A DNA stretch of 64,000 nucleotides from Paracoccaceae bacterium. Its GTDB lineage: Bacteria; Pseudomonadota; Alphaproteobacteria; Rhodobacterales; Rhodobacteraceae. The position numbers and the translations under genes are program-made. Shown one piece after another: positions 10,519 to 19,466 of the stretch (the first letter of the stretch is position 1; every line of letters begins with the position of its first letter). Where the stretch lies: NCBI GenBank assembly GCA_022822495.1, contig JAJEBQ010000037.1, positions 18,867 through 82,866 of the forward strand, read 5' to 3'. The notes beneath the pieces were generated by a model. It was given only the letters and a program-made list of their open reading frames with translations, searched no databases and was not told where the DNA came from.

Positions 10519-10716
10519 ATGGACAAAGTTATTGTAGTTAAGCAAATCGGTTCTCCCATTCGACGCCACGCCAAGCAGAGAGCTATTCTCAAGGGCTTGG
10601 GTTTGAATAAAATGCATCGGGTTCGGGAATTGGAGGATACACCGGCCATAAGAGGTATGGTGCAGAAGATCTCCCATCTGGTTGAGATCATTGAAGAAAA
10701 AACAAAGGCAAAATAG
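10519..10716 (+). CDS. rpmD: 50S ribosomal protein L30 (uL30)
   Basis: L30 is a small protein of the 50S subunit absent from some bacterial groups but present here. The 65-residue sequence has [20 protein letters not shown] followed by [20 protein letters not shown], the typical L30 core. AGGAG precedes the ATG. It lies between rpsE and rplO in the expected order. Confidence 0.96.
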   Translation: MDKVIVVKQIGSPIRRHAKQRAILKGLGLNKMHRVRELEDTPAIRGMVQKISHLVEIIEEKTKAK

Positions 10717-10760
10717 TTTAATCAGGAAGACTAGATCTGATCTGGATTTGCCAGGAGAGT

Positions 10761-11219
10761 ATGATGAAATTACACGAGTTACATGACGATACTTTTTCGC
10801 CCAAAGCTCGCAAGCGAGTGGGGCGAGGACCAGGTTCGGGGAAGGGCAAAACCTGCGGGCGTGGACATAAGGGTCAAAAATCAAGATCAGGGGTAGCACT
10901 TGGATCCTTTGAGGGTGGACAAATGCCCATTTACCAGAGACTTCCCAAGCGCGGTTTCAACAATCGGTCTCGTAAAAAATATTCCGAGGTTAATCTTGGT
11001 AAGATTCAAGCCTTTATTGATAGCGGCAAGCTCAATCCTGACGAAGTGATTAACAGCGCTGCCCTCATAAAATGTGGTCTTGTAAGACGTCCTCTGGATG
11101 GTGTTCGAATTCTGGCCAAGGGCGAAATCACCACAAAAGTCAACATTGAGGTTTCAGGGGCTTCGAAAGCCGCAACTGAGGCCGTAAACAAGGCTGGTGG
11201 GTCGTTAACAGTTTCATGA
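10761..11219 (+). CDS. rplO: 50S ribosomal protein L15 (uL15)
   Basis: L15 is a late assembly protein of the 50S subunit. The 152-residue protein has the glycine-rich basic N-terminal arm [20 protein letters not shown] followed by KGQKSRSG, then [17 protein letters not shown] and the C-terminal domain ending in GGSLTVS. Two ATG codons are adjacent. AGGAG is only three bases from the first, so initiation at 10764 is at least as likely. A 111-bp gap separates it from secY. Confidence 0.97.
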   Translation: MMKLHELHDDTFSPKARKRVGRGPGSGKGKTCGRGHKGQKSRSGVALGSFEGGQMPIYQRLPKRGFNNRSRKKYSEVNLGKIQAFIDSGKLNPDEVINSAALIKCGLVRRPLDGVRILAKGEITTKVNIEVSGASKAATEAVNKAGGSLTVS

Positions 11220-11330
11220 CCTGCCGATTACTTGGAATTAAAATTATATTTATTAATGTTACAATGGTCATGGCTTTCTTCCGTTCCATGGAAGACTTGT
11301 CCTGTGCCCATGAAATTAGAGGATAGATAA

Positions 11331-12680
11331 ATGGTTTCCGCCGCTGAACAGATGGCTTCAAATATAAGCTGGAGTACCTTCAGCAAGGCGACTGAACTCA
11401 AACAAAGAATTCTTTTTGCCCTTGGACTCCTGATTGTTTATCGGATTGGTACCTATATCCCGGTACCGGGAATAGATACGGTTGCTCTGCGTGAATTTGT
11501 TGATGCTGCTTCTACCGGCATTGGTGGTATGCTCAACATGTTTACCGGAGGTGCAATAGGCCGAATGGGTATCTTCGCCCTTGGAATTATGCCTTACATA
11601 TCTGCATCCATCATCATGCAACTTATGGTGGCCATGGTTCCCCGCCTTGAACAATTGAAAAAGGAAGGTGAGCAGGGGCGCAAGAAAATCAACCAATACA
11701 CCCGTTATGGTACTGTGTTTTTGGCGACTTTCCAAGCCTATGGGCTGGCTGTAAGTCTGGAGACTGGTGAATTGGCCCTGGATCCTGGCTGGTATTTCAG
11801 ACTGGCTTGTGTCATTACTCTGGTTGGTGGCACCATGTTCCTGATGTGGTTGGGAGAGCAAATCACATCTAGAGGTATCGGGAATGGTATTTCATTGATC
11901 ATCTTCACCGGCATCATTGCCGAAATACCTTCGGCGCTGGCGCAATTCTTCAGTCAGGGACGATCCGGTTCACTTTCACCTGTTGTCATCATTGGCGTCA
12001 TTCTGATGGTTATCGCAACCATTACCTTTGTTGTCTTTATTGAGCGAGCTTTGCGAAGAATACAGATTCACTATCCTCGAAGACAGCAGGGGAATCGTAT
12101 GATACAGGGGGGATCTTCCTATCTTCCCATCAAGATAAACCCGTCGGGAGTAATTCCGCCCATTTTTGCTTCGTCGCTTCTCCTGCTGCCTACGACCATC
12201 TCGACATTTTCGGGTAATTCCACCAACACCTTCATGTCAGTTGTTCTGGCCTATTTTGGACCTGGGCAACCGCTATATCTAACTTTCTTTGTGGTCATGA
12301 TCGTATTTTTTGCTTATTTCTATACATTGAATGTATCGTTCAAGGTTGAGGATGTAGCTGACAATCTCAAAAACCAGGGTGGGTTTATAAAAGGGGTTCG
12401 TCCAGGTCAAAATACCGCGGATTTATTAGAACATATCGTGATCAGGATTTTGGTCCTGGGTTCTGCTTATCTTTCGGCTGTCTGCCTTCTCCCTGAAATT
12501 CTCAGGGCGCAATTGGCTGTCCCCTTCTACTTTGGTGGTACATCAGTACTCATAGTTGTTTCGGTAACAATGGATACAATTAGTCAAGTTCAGTCACATT
12601 TAATGGCGCATCAATACGAAGGGGTGATAGCCAAATCACGGTTGCGAGGCAAGCGCAAGAAAAAGGCACGCTTAAGATGA
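11331..12680 (+). CDS. secY: Protein translocase subunit SecY
   Basis: SecY is the channel of the general secretion pathway in the inner membrane. The 449-residue protein has about ten hydrophobic helices, the plug region near IPVPGIDT, FTGGAIGRMGIFALGIMPYI and the cytosolic loops QGGSSYLPIKINPSGVIPPI and FKVEDVADNLKNQGGFIKGV, all SecY hallmarks. AGAGGA lies seven bases upstream. The last four bases overlap adk (ATGA), a common arrangement in alphaproteobacteria. Confidence 0.98.
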   Translation: MVSAAEQMASNISWSTFSKATELKQRILFALGLLIVYRIGTYIPVPGIDTVALREFVDAASTGIGGMLNMFTGGAIGRMGIFALGIMPYISASIIMQLMVAMVPRLEQLKKEGEQGRKKINQYTRYGTVFLATFQAYGLAVSLETGELALDPGWYFRLACVITLVGGTMFLMWLGEQITSRGIGNGISLIIFTGIIAEIPSALAQFFSQGRSGSLSPVVIIGVILMVIATITFVVFIERALRRIQIHYPRRQQGNRMIQGGSSYLPIKINPSGVIPPIFASSLLLLPTTISTFSGNSTNTFMSVVLAYFGPGQPLYLTFFVVMIVFFAYFYTLNVSFKVEDVADNLKNQGGFIKGVRPGQNTADLLEHIVIRILVLGSAYLSAVCLLPEILRAQLAVPFYFGGTSVLIVVSVTMDTISQVQSHLMAHQYEGVIAKSRLRGKRKKKARLR

Positions 12681-13321
12681 ATTTGATTTTACTGGGACCA
12701 CCGGGTTCTGGGAAGGGTACGCAGTCAAAAATACTCGTTAAGAACCGTGGTATGGTTCAACTCTCTACGGGGGACATGCTTCGAGAGGCTGTCAAGGCTG
12801 GCTCCAATATTGGCAAGAAAGTTGCTGGTATAATGGAAGCCGGTGAACTGGTAACTGATGACATTGTGAATGCTCTCATAGAGGAACGTTTGTCGAAAAA
12901 AAATTCTGGATTTATTTTTGATGGTTATCCACGGACATTGAACCAGGCCGATTTGTTGGATAAGCAATTAACCAATGCCAATACCCGGATTGACATGGTC
13001 ATTGAGCTTACTGTTGATATTGATCAGTTGATTGATCGTATTGTGGGTAGGATTTCTTGTGCCAATTGTGGTGCCATGTATCATATTACACACCAGCCCC
13101 CGAAAAAGGAGGGTGTTTGTGATGCCTGCGGAAGTACAGAACTGTATCAAAGGAAGGATGACAATGAGGAGTCATTCAGGACCAGGTTGCTGGAATATTA
13201 TCAGAAAACCGCCCCACTGACTGGTTATTACCATCGGGCTGGATTATTGCAGTATGTATCCAGCATCGGTTCCATTGAGGATATTGCAACTAGAATCGGA
13301 ACCACGTTAGATGCTGGTTAA
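12677..13321 (+). CDS. adk: Adenylate kinase with a four-cysteine LID
   Basis: Adk interconverts AMP, ADP and ATP. The 214-residue protein has the P-loop GPPGSGKGTQ (about 7-16), the AMP-binding part QLSTGDMLRE and FDGYPRTLNQA, and a LID domain carrying two cysteine pairs, CANC and CDAC, around residues 129-155. This is the zinc-LID form, seen in Gram-positives and many alphaproteobacteria but not in E. coli. It overlaps secY by four bases. The next gene is on the other strand, so adk ends the ribosomal protein run here. Confidence 0.97.
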   Translation: MNLILLGPPGSGKGTQSKILVKNRGMVQLSTGDMLREAVKAGSNIGKKVAGIMEAGELVTDDIVNALIEERLSKKNSGFIFDGYPRTLNQADLLDKQLTNANTRIDMVIELTVDIDQLIDRIVGRISCANCGAMYHITHQPPKKEGVCDACGSTELYQRKDDNEESFRTRLLEYYQKTAPLTGYYHRAGLLQYVSSIGSIEDIATRIGTTLDAG

Positions 13322-13409
13322 GCCAAAACCCTTAGATTCTCTTTCAACCTTTCAAGGTAGATAACAATCAGAACAAGAGGATTAGGTGCAAATCATTGAT
13401 TTTCTCAAA

Positions 13410-14624
13410 TCAAACAAGCATCGAACTAATTGAGTGATCTGAAATCGGCGAATCTTCAAAAACACGATTATGAGTATCATGACATTGAACAAATTTTGCT
13501 GCTTGGGGTAAATCCTGCAGGTTTCCAGCCCCAAGGTAAGTGCAGGCACTTCGTAAACCACCCAACATGTCCTGAACAGTTTCATCAATTGATGGTTTGA
13601 AGGGAAGGAGAACCTCTCTACCCTCGCTGGTTTTCCAGGGTTGCAACCCATCAAAGTGTTTATTGTTGGCAATCTGGGAACTCATGCCGTAAAATTCTAC
13701 ATACTTGTTTTCTTGGAGTATCGCTTTACCTTTATCGGTGATTTCACCAGTGTTAAATCTCCTGGTAACGACTCGCCCTCCACCTTCCTTGTGGCCTGCG
13801 AACATCCCTCCCAGCATGACAAAAGCGGATCCTGCAGCCAACGCTTTGGCTACATCCCCAGGGCAGGTACACCCTCCATCAGCAACAATATGAGCACCCG
13901 CTTCGCGTGCTGCATGGCCGCATTCTACAACAGCTGAAAACTGTGGATACCCAACACCTGTTTTTATCCTTGTTTCGCAAACACTACCTCCACCGATACC
14001 AATTTTCACCAAGTCAGCGCCAGCCTTGACCAGAATTTCAGTCTGCTCAGGGGTTACAACATTACCTGCGATGATGACAACTTCTGGAAATTCACTTCTG
14101 AATTCCTCAAGAAAGCTGACAAATCTCTGAGTATGCCCATTGGCCACATCCAGACAAGCAAATTTAATCGGTCCAGCATTTTGGTTTACACTCTTAAACT
14201 TTTCCCGGTCCATATGACGCAATCCAACGGTTATAGCGCAATAATCCCTTCGTAAGGAATCTTCCGAAAAAAATCTTATGAGATTTTCTTCGGAGTGCAT
14301 TTTGGCAAGACAGGTGAATATCCGGTGTCTGATTAGAGCATCAGCCATGGCAAAAGACCCAACCCCATCCATATTGGCTGCCATAATTGGAATGCCTTCG
14401 TAAACAGTCTTTTCATTATGATTGAAGCTGATACGACAGTTCAAATTCACAAGTTTTCGACTGGTTACGTTTGTCCTTGTACCAGGTACAAGCAATACAT
14501 TACCGTAATCAAGTTTTATTTCATCGTGGATAAGATTCATGGTAACATCCTGATTATCAGGATTTCTTTTCTCATGGAGACCTGAGCCATTGTTCATACG
14601 GGAAAGCGAAACTTCTCTGTTCAT
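13410..14624 (-). CDS. guaC: GMP reductase
   Basis: GMP reductase deaminates GMP reductively to IMP with NADPH, returning guanine nucleotides to the purine pool. The 404-residue protein has MAANMDGVGSFAM, the catalytic loop GIGGGSVCETRIKTGVGYPQ with Cys216, SDGGCT-type phosphate binding (here VADGGCTCPGDVAKA) and the C-terminal LGGLRSACTYLGA. It lacks the CBS domains of IMP dehydrogenase. The sequence is closer to E. coli GuaC than to GuaB. The ATG at 14624 has a strong AGAGGAG. Compared with E. coli (347 residues) it has about 28 extra N-terminal residues and a longer middle segment. Convergent with adk. Confidence 0.92.
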   Translation of the reverse strand: MNREVSLSRMNNGSGLHEKRNPDNQDVTMNLIHDEIKLDYGNVLLVPGTRTNVTSRKLVNLNCRISFNHNEKTVYEGIPIMAANMDGVGSFAMADALIRHRIFTCLAKMHSEENLIRFFSEDSLRRDYCAITVGLRHMDREKFKSVNQNAGPIKFACLDVANGHTQRFVSFLEEFRSEFPEVVIIAGNVVTPEQTEILVKAGADLVKIGIGGGSVCETRIKTGVGYPQFSAVVECGHAAREAGAHIVADGGCTCPGDVAKALAAGSAFVMLGGMFAGHKEGGGRVVTRRFNTGEITDKGKAILQENKYVEFYGMSSQIANNKHFDGLQPWKTSEGREVLLPFKPSIDETVQDMLGGLRSACTYLGAGNLQDLPQAAKFVQCHDTHNRVFEDSPISDHSISSMLV

Positions 14625-14759
14625 ATTCTCCTCTATCCTTTATTAACAGCAAAGGCGGAGGAAGGAGCCGTAAATGGAGTTTCTTATAATTGTATAGAGC
14701 GGTCCTCTCATACGCGTTTGCAGATTATCTCTATACTTTTTTTCATGAAAATTCAAGGG

Positions 14760-15253
14760 CTAATATAAGAATTTCGGGGGTGTGTTTAGATTGGACAATA
14801 AGCATTGGGGTGTACGTTGAGAATCTGTAAACAGGTCTGATCGGTCGGTCCTATAGACCTTTCCCCGTTTGTGAACTTTTGTTGGTATCAAATCGCTATT
14901 CTTGAAATCCTTACCAAGGGCATTGTCATGTGAATAGAGAAGGCGAGCGCCGGAAGCTCTAGCTAGGGCCAAGACATGCACATCATTGGATTTGCACTTT
15001 AGACCTTTCAACTCGTTTTCTTCTTTGGAAATTACCGAATCTGGAAAACTCTTAGCTGTTCCGCTAATAAGTGCCTCATTTAACCATTCACTAAAATTTG
15101 AAATTTTACACAATTCTTCAGTTAGTTTTCCACCTACTACCAGTTTCAATTTACCCTCATCGATGTATTCCAAAAATTTTTTACCGCTTCGTTACAATAC
15201 TTGGAGTTGCTGAATACTTGTGATACAGCGTTAGCGTCTACAATTGTACACAC
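14760..15253 (-). pseudogene. PIN-domain nuclease-like gene split by a one-base frameshift
   Basis: From a GTG at 15253 the first frame reads MCTIVDANAVSQVFSNSKY, a typical PIN-domain first strand with the catalytic Asp6, and stops near 15146. A second frame, open from 15173 to 14760 (137 residues, TTG start), continues the same fold. It contains KLVVGGKLTEEL, then KSNDVHVLALARASGARLL and SHDNALGKDF, which supply the remaining acidic residues of a PIN active site. The two frames meet at an A6T5 run (15182-15172 on this strand). Adding one A, or a -1 slip, gives one continuous protein of about 164 residues. The GTG lies one base past the stop of the upstream ATPase gene, so the two form an operon. 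The PIN assignment is from motif pattern. Decayed gene, sequencing error in the homopolymer, or programmed slip cannot be told apart here. Confidence 0.7.
15172..15182 (-). other. A6T5 slippery run at the frame change of the PIN gene
   Basis: On the minus strand the bases read AAAAAATTTTT. In the upstream frame this is GTA AAA AAT TTT TGG, which contains the heptamer A AAT TTT of the X XXY YYZ form used in -1 ribosomal slippage. A -1 slip would enter exactly the downstream frame. The same run is also a classic site of homopolymer sequencing error or deletion. Confidence 0.5.
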
Positions 15254-15254
15254 C

Positions 15255-16568
15255 TCAGATTCCTACTGACCTATTCACTTCTTGGCGGAAGAATTTACGG
15301 TAACTAGGTGGTTGATCTACTATATTCCCATCCTCATCGATTCGGATATTATAAATGTTTACAGTAGCATCGCTTCGCTCAAAGTAAAGTATAGATACAT
15401 CTTCCGGTTTGAGGTCATACTTTTTATCACGTAAATCCATGCGGACCCGATTAATCAATTGATCGCTATGCGTTTCAACCAGGACAATTTTATCTCTATC
15501 TGAAACTGCTTGACATAGGATAGAACCAAGACCTGCTTGGGCGCTAGGATGCAGGTGTAATTCAGGCTGTTGTAAAAAGATGAAATGTGATTCCGGCCTA
15601 GTAAGCTCAAATATCACTGGCAAGATCTGACTGACAACATATCCAACGTCAATTATATTCCTCCACTTACCCTTTCTATTGCCTGTATATTTTCTCACCT
15701 GTAATTGACTGGTATCATTTGACAACGAAAGTATTTTGATTTCATCAAAAACTCCGATTTTCTTTCCAAAAGATTCCATGTCTTTTTTTAATGTCTTCCA
15801 ACTCTCATTATTAGAGTTGGCCAATGCAGCCAGATAATTCGGCACACCATTACCTTCAGGTTCTAGAGGGCCAGGAACATAATTTCTTTGTGGCTTCGAA
15901 CGTACTGGTCCACCGGCTACCTGTGGTCCAAAAACCGCACCTAATTTTATTATCAAGTTTATTAAATCTGTACGATCCTTTTCGTTGAATGAAGTATCAT
16001 CCCCATTCTTTGGTTCCAAGCCAGTGCGTAAAAGTCTGTGAAAAGAGATGAGGCCCCAAATACCTTGAATTGCAAAATCCTGGCTAAAATCATCAGAAAA
16101 CTCGCTACTTTTCTCAAAGTACCAAGACCCCCTTGCTGTTTTGGTTTCTACGGCCGCAAAACCCTCTCTTTGGGTCCAAACAGCAGACGCGTTTGCGTTT
16201 TTGATACTAAGTTGAAATACTTCCGGACCGGTAATTCCCTTTTTGAATTTTACCTCTAACTCACAATCATCAACAAAAAAACCTCCCGAAAATTCTTGAT
16301 TTGAATAGTCATCATTATCTTCATGATAGACGATCTCTTTATATGAACCAAGATTAAACGGCTCCTGATTAAAGTTTGGTTTAATATCTTCGAAATAAAC
16401 CGTTTGCCACAATATCCGGATTAGTGCCAGAAGTGAGGTTTTTCCAGTACTGTTTTCACCAACTAAAAGTGTAAGCGGTGCAAGTCTTGCTGACTGATAT
16501 TCCCGAAAACATCGGAAATTTCTTACCGTGACCCTATCCACATTCTCTCCAAATCTTGATTCTATCAA
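15255..16568 (-). CDS. AAA/ABC-type ATPase of the OLD/RecF-like group (DUF3696-type)
   Basis: The 437-residue protein has an N-terminal NFRCF-type RecF/OLD start (about 17-21) and a Walker A GENSTGKTS (37-45). An ABC-signature-like segment NIIDVGYVVSQILPVI lies at 304-319, Walker B with its glutamate in FIFLQQPELHLHP (329-341), and a switch histidine in VETHSDQLINR (364-374). The tail IRIDEDGNIVDQPPSYRKFF fits DUF3696. It has no Toprim domain. Proteins of this group work as sensors or motors paired with an effector, often in phage defence. Here the partner is the PIN gene starting one base after the stop. The flanking gaps are AT-rich and both outer neighbours are ordinary metabolic genes, which suggests an inserted islet. 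Function is not known from sequence. Confidence 0.85.
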   Translation of the reverse strand: MIESRFGENVDRVTVRNFRCFREYQSARLAPLTLLVGENSTGKTSLLALIRILWQTVYFEDIKPNFNQEPFNLGSYKEIVYHEDNDDYSNQEFSGGFFVDDCELEVKFKKGITGPEVFQLSIKNANASAVWTQREGFAAVETKTARGSWYFEKSSEFSDDFSQDFAIQGIWGLISFHRLLRTGLEPKNGDDTSFNEKDRTDLINLIIKLGAVFGPQVAGGPVRSKPQRNYVPGPLEPEGNGVPNYLAALANSNNESWKTLKKDMESFGKKIGVFDEIKILSLSNDTSQLQVRKYTGNRKGKWRNIIDVGYVVSQILPVIFELTRPESHFIFLQQPELHLHPSAQAGLGSILCQAVSDRDKIVLVETHSDQLINRVRMDLRDKKYDLKPEDVSILYFERSDATVNIYNIRIDEDGNIVDQPPSYRKFFRQEVNRSVGI

Positions 16569-16895
16569 GCCTTAGTTTTAGGCAACGGATCAAACAATCA
16601 ATAATAATACAACTATGTCGCTACTATTCCTTAATTTTTTTCTATGCCCTTTTTTGTAAGACCTCCAAATCGTAGTTCAATGGCCACATTCCTTTACTTA
16701 AAGACAATGAGGTATGCTATATAAGGACAAGTTATAGTCTATAATTGCAAGAGAACAACATATTTATCTGAGTTTTCGTACTGGTATAATTCAATTGATA
16801 TTCGTTATGGCACAGCAAAACTTTAAAGTACTTAATTGACTGAGTAAGGTTAGGTTATATAGCGATTGATATCATTACAACATTTCCGGCAAGGT
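16569..16895. other. AT-rich gap of 327 bp with no recognised gene
   Basis: This stretch lies upstream of the ATPase gene and downstream of the peroxiredoxin gene, both on the minus strand. It is AT-rich, has no reading frame with recognisable protein sequence, no tRNA-like fold and no T-tailed hairpin. It must hold the promoter of the ATPase-PIN unit, but I cannot point to a convincing -35/-10 pair. Confidence 0.5.
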
Positions 16896-17471
16896 TTAGG
16901 CATGTTGACAATTCATAAATTCGATCACTTCAGCAGGATTCTGATCCGGGGGAAATACCGGATAAAATACTCCTTTGGCCTTGGCGTTATAGAGTACAAG
17001 TGTTAATCTCTTGAGGAGAACCTGACCGTTAACTTCAAAAGTTGGTAAGCGAAGTTGACTTGCCAGTTTCAAATCTGCATCTGAGAGTAACTGAAACGGA
17101 AGATGGAGACGATTTACGACTTCCCTCTGATAATCAGTTGCTTGTGTAGAAATTCCATATACATTCGATACTCCCTTATCATTTAACTCTCGGGACAAAT
17201 CTCGAAAGGCACAAGACTGAGGTGTACAACCTCTTGCACCCGGAATCTTATCCCAACCTTCGGGAAGTGGATGGTCAGGCTGACCCGTCATTGGATAAAA
17301 GAAAAGTACACTCCAACCTTCCAGGGAACCGACATTAATGATTCCCCCACATGTTGAAGATAGCTTTATATTTGGTAGAGTCAGATCGGTCAGGTGGTCG
17401 GCAGCACCATCGTCCTTGGGCACCGGTAGTGAACTCCAATCAACATTCTGAAGATTTGTTGATGTTAGCAT
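16896..17471 (-). CDS. Peroxiredoxin, BCP/PrxQ-like
   Basis: Thiol peroxidase of the AhpC/TSA thioredoxin fold, expected to reduce hydroperoxides in the cytoplasm. The 191-residue protein has FFYPMTGQPDHPLPEGWDKI and then GARGCTPQSCAFRD, where Cys82 is the likely peroxidatic and Cys87 the likely resolving cysteine, five residues apart as in BCP/PrxQ. The insertion between the FYP motif and the cysteine is longer than in classic BCP. An extra cysteine (Cys41) precedes the core. LPFQLLSDADLKLA follows. It is downstream of the queuosine transporter gene, 30 bp apart, same strand. Confidence 0.85.
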   Translation of the reverse strand: MLTSTNLQNVDWSSLPVPKDDGAADHLTDLTLPNIKLSSTCGGIINVGSLEGWSVLFFYPMTGQPDHPLPEGWDKIPGARGCTPQSCAFRDLSRELNDKGVSNVYGISTQATDYQREVVNRLHLPFQLLSDADLKLASQLRLPTFEVNGQVLLKRLTLVLYNAKAKGVFYPVFPPDQNPAEVIEFMNCQHA

Positions 17472-17501
17472 AATCTCTTTTTCGATTGATATGGATAAAA
17501 G

Positions 17502-18119
17502 TTATTGTGAAACCAGTCTTTGAGATATCGTTCTAAAGGGTATCAACAGTATCAGTGCTATGGTCAATTTAACCCCAAGATCCGCAGTGGCCAGACTTAC
17601 CCAGTAGGGAAGTCCTGGACCTACTCCCAACAAAGGGGTAGGTTCATTTGCCCATTCGGTTCCAACCCGTGGTTCCAGAAAAGCCAGTTGACCGGCAAAG
17701 GCAATAAAGAAAAACAGAAATGTATCAACGGTCGAACCAATCAGGGTCGAAATCAAAGGTGCTTTCCACCAAACATCTCTCCTAAGACGATCAAATATGG
17801 AAACATCAAGAAGCTGGGCGATCAAAAATGCTGTCCCTGATCCAATGGCAATACGCAAGGTCACCAGGGGGCCAAATTCACCCTCTATTTGTGATCCCAT
17901 AAATGAACAGAAAACCCCTACCACAAATCCTGCAAGAATTACCTTTCGAGCGGCAGTGGACCCAAAAACCCTATTCATAATGTCAGTTACCAGAAATGCA
18001 ATCGGATATACAAAAGCACCCCAGGTAAGCCATTGGCCTACCAAAAACTGAACAAGGATGTTGGCCGCAACTACCGTTAATGCCATGGCGGTAATGCCAA
18101 CCATAATGGGATAATTCAT
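17502..18119 (-). CDS. Queuosine precursor transporter (VUT/YhhQ family)
   Basis: Inner-membrane protein of 205 residues with about six hydrophobic segments. The segment YPIAFLVTDIMNRVFGSTAAR (about 38-58), with its polar TDIMNRVFG in the membrane, and STLIGSTVDTFLFFFIAFAG are hallmarks of the VUT family (YhhQ in E. coli). That family imports queuine or preQ0/preQ1 for the tRNA modification queuosine. The substrate is inferred from the family. It starts at an ATG about 100 bp after the end of the aminotransferase gene on the same strand. Confidence 0.88.
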   Translation of the reverse strand: MNYPIMVGITAMALTVVAANILVQFLVGQWLTWGAFVYPIAFLVTDIMNRVFGSTAARKVILAGFVVGVFCSFMGSQIEGEFGPLVTLRIAIGSGTAFLIAQLLDVSIFDRLRRDVWWKAPLISTLIGSTVDTFLFFFIAFAGQLAFLEPRVGTEWANEPTPLLGVGPGLPYWVSLATADLGVKLTIALILLIPFRTISQRLVSQ

Positions 18120-18221
18120 GGGAGTTCCTAAAGGGAAGCCTTAGCTTCCAAACAAACGGCAAACAATCATCTCGGTATATAAGTGTTTGGTATCAGTTTG
18201 AAAGGTTAACCAAAGGCTCAG

Positions 18222-19406
18222 TTACATGCCTGCATCAACCATTGCTTTGGCCATATAAGGAATTTTCTCCTCATTCAAACCAGCAACATTTATCCTGCTG
18301 TCTCCGACCAAGTATATTCCATGCTTTTCTTGCATGGTAAGGACCTGTTCTGGAGTACATCCCGTCAATGAAAACATTCCCTTGTGAGAAGCTAAAAAAC
18401 CAAAGCGATCTGAACCAGTTAAATCTCGTAATTCTGCCGCCAACTTAACCCTCAGATCCAGTAAATTCTTACGTGTCGCTTCCAATTCATCCTTCCATAA
18501 GACCGATAATTCGTCATCGTTAAGGATAATCGTCACCAAACTGCCACCATGATCAGGTGGAAAAGAAATGCTTAATCTATTCAAGGAAGCCAGGACATTC
18601 TGAATATTTCCCTTGATTTTGTCGTCCTGGTTCACAACCAAAAGGATCCCTACACGATCACGGTAAAGACCAAAATTCTTGGAACAACTTCCAGCAATCA
18701 AGGTTTCGGGAAATTTTGAGGCAATCATCCTTAGGGCTTTGGCATCTTCTTCCAGACCATCTCCAAATCCTTGGTAAGCAAAATCAATTATTGGGATGAT
18801 TTTACGAGCCTGCAGGAACTCAGCCAACTCCTCCCATTGTGAATAAGAAAGATCAGATCCTGTTGGGTTATGACAACACCCATGTAGAACGATGGCATCA
18901 CCTTCCCTGGCATCCTGCAAATCTGTCATCATACCAGAAAAATCAGTAGATCTCGAGGCGCTATCAAAATAGGAATACTCCCTCATATTCATGCCAATAA
19001 ACCCTAAAATAGACTTGTGATTTGGCCAACTTGGATTGGAAATCCAAAAGGTGGAATCTGGAGACGCCATTTTAATGGTTTCGAAAGCCATTCGAACAGC
19101 ACCAGTGCCTCCTGGGGTATGTGCTGCCGCTATTCTGTCTCTTGCAACTGTATCGTTTAAAATGAGTTTAATCATTGCATCATGATATGAAACTTCTCCT
19201 ACCAGGGAGGTGTAGGTTTTCGTCAGCTGTGAGTTCCAAAGCCTCATTTCGGCTTCCTTGACCGCTTCCATAACTGGTGTGATACCACTTGCATTCTTAT
19301 AGACCCCTACTCCAAGGTCTATTTTCTGTTCCCTGGGGTCCTCACGAAACATCTGAATAAGCTGAATTATCTTGTCAGGTGCCGGTGGTGTAATCGCTTC
19401 AAGCAT
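18222..19406 (-). CDS. Aromatic amino acid / aspartate aminotransferase (class I, subgroup alpha)
   Basis: PLP-dependent transaminase that exchanges amino groups between aspartate or aromatic amino acids and 2-oxoglutarate. The 394-residue protein carries TPGGTGAVR (PLP phosphate region), HGCCHNPTG (about 175-183), IIDFAYQGFG and the PLP lysine Lys243 in SCSKNFGLYRDRVG. This is the AspC/TyrB subgroup that also includes the eukaryotic GOT enzymes. Aspartate versus tyrosine preference cannot be read from sequence. It lies downstream of the sulfurtransferase gene (60 bp), possibly in one transcript with it. Confidence 0.93.
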   Translation of the reverse strand: MLEAITPPAPDKIIQLIQMFREDPREQKIDLGVGVYKNASGITPVMEAVKEAEMRLWNSQLTKTYTSLVGEVSYHDAMIKLILNDTVARDRIAAAHTPGGTGAVRMAFETIKMASPDSTFWISNPSWPNHKSILGFIGMNMREYSYFDSASRSTDFSGMMTDLQDAREGDAIVLHGCCHNPTGSDLSYSQWEELAEFLQARKIIPIIDFAYQGFGDGLEEDAKALRMIASKFPETLIAGSCSKNFGLYRDRVGILLVVNQDDKIKGNIQNVLASLNRLSISFPPDHGGSLVTIILNDDELSVLWKDELEATRKNLLDLRVKLAAELRDLTGSDRFGFLASHKGMFSLTGCTPEQVLTMQEKHGIYLVGDSRINVAGLNEEKIPYMAKAMVDAGM

Positions 19407-19466
19407 AATCTGTCCTCAATTAAATAATCGTCGTTTCAAGAGTATTTCTTTTTGGGTTGATGGCTG

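Noticed and set aside
13322..13409. Hidden small ribosomal protein gene (such as rpmJ) after adk
   Set aside because: The gap is 88 bp and no frame encodes an L36-like CXXC protein.
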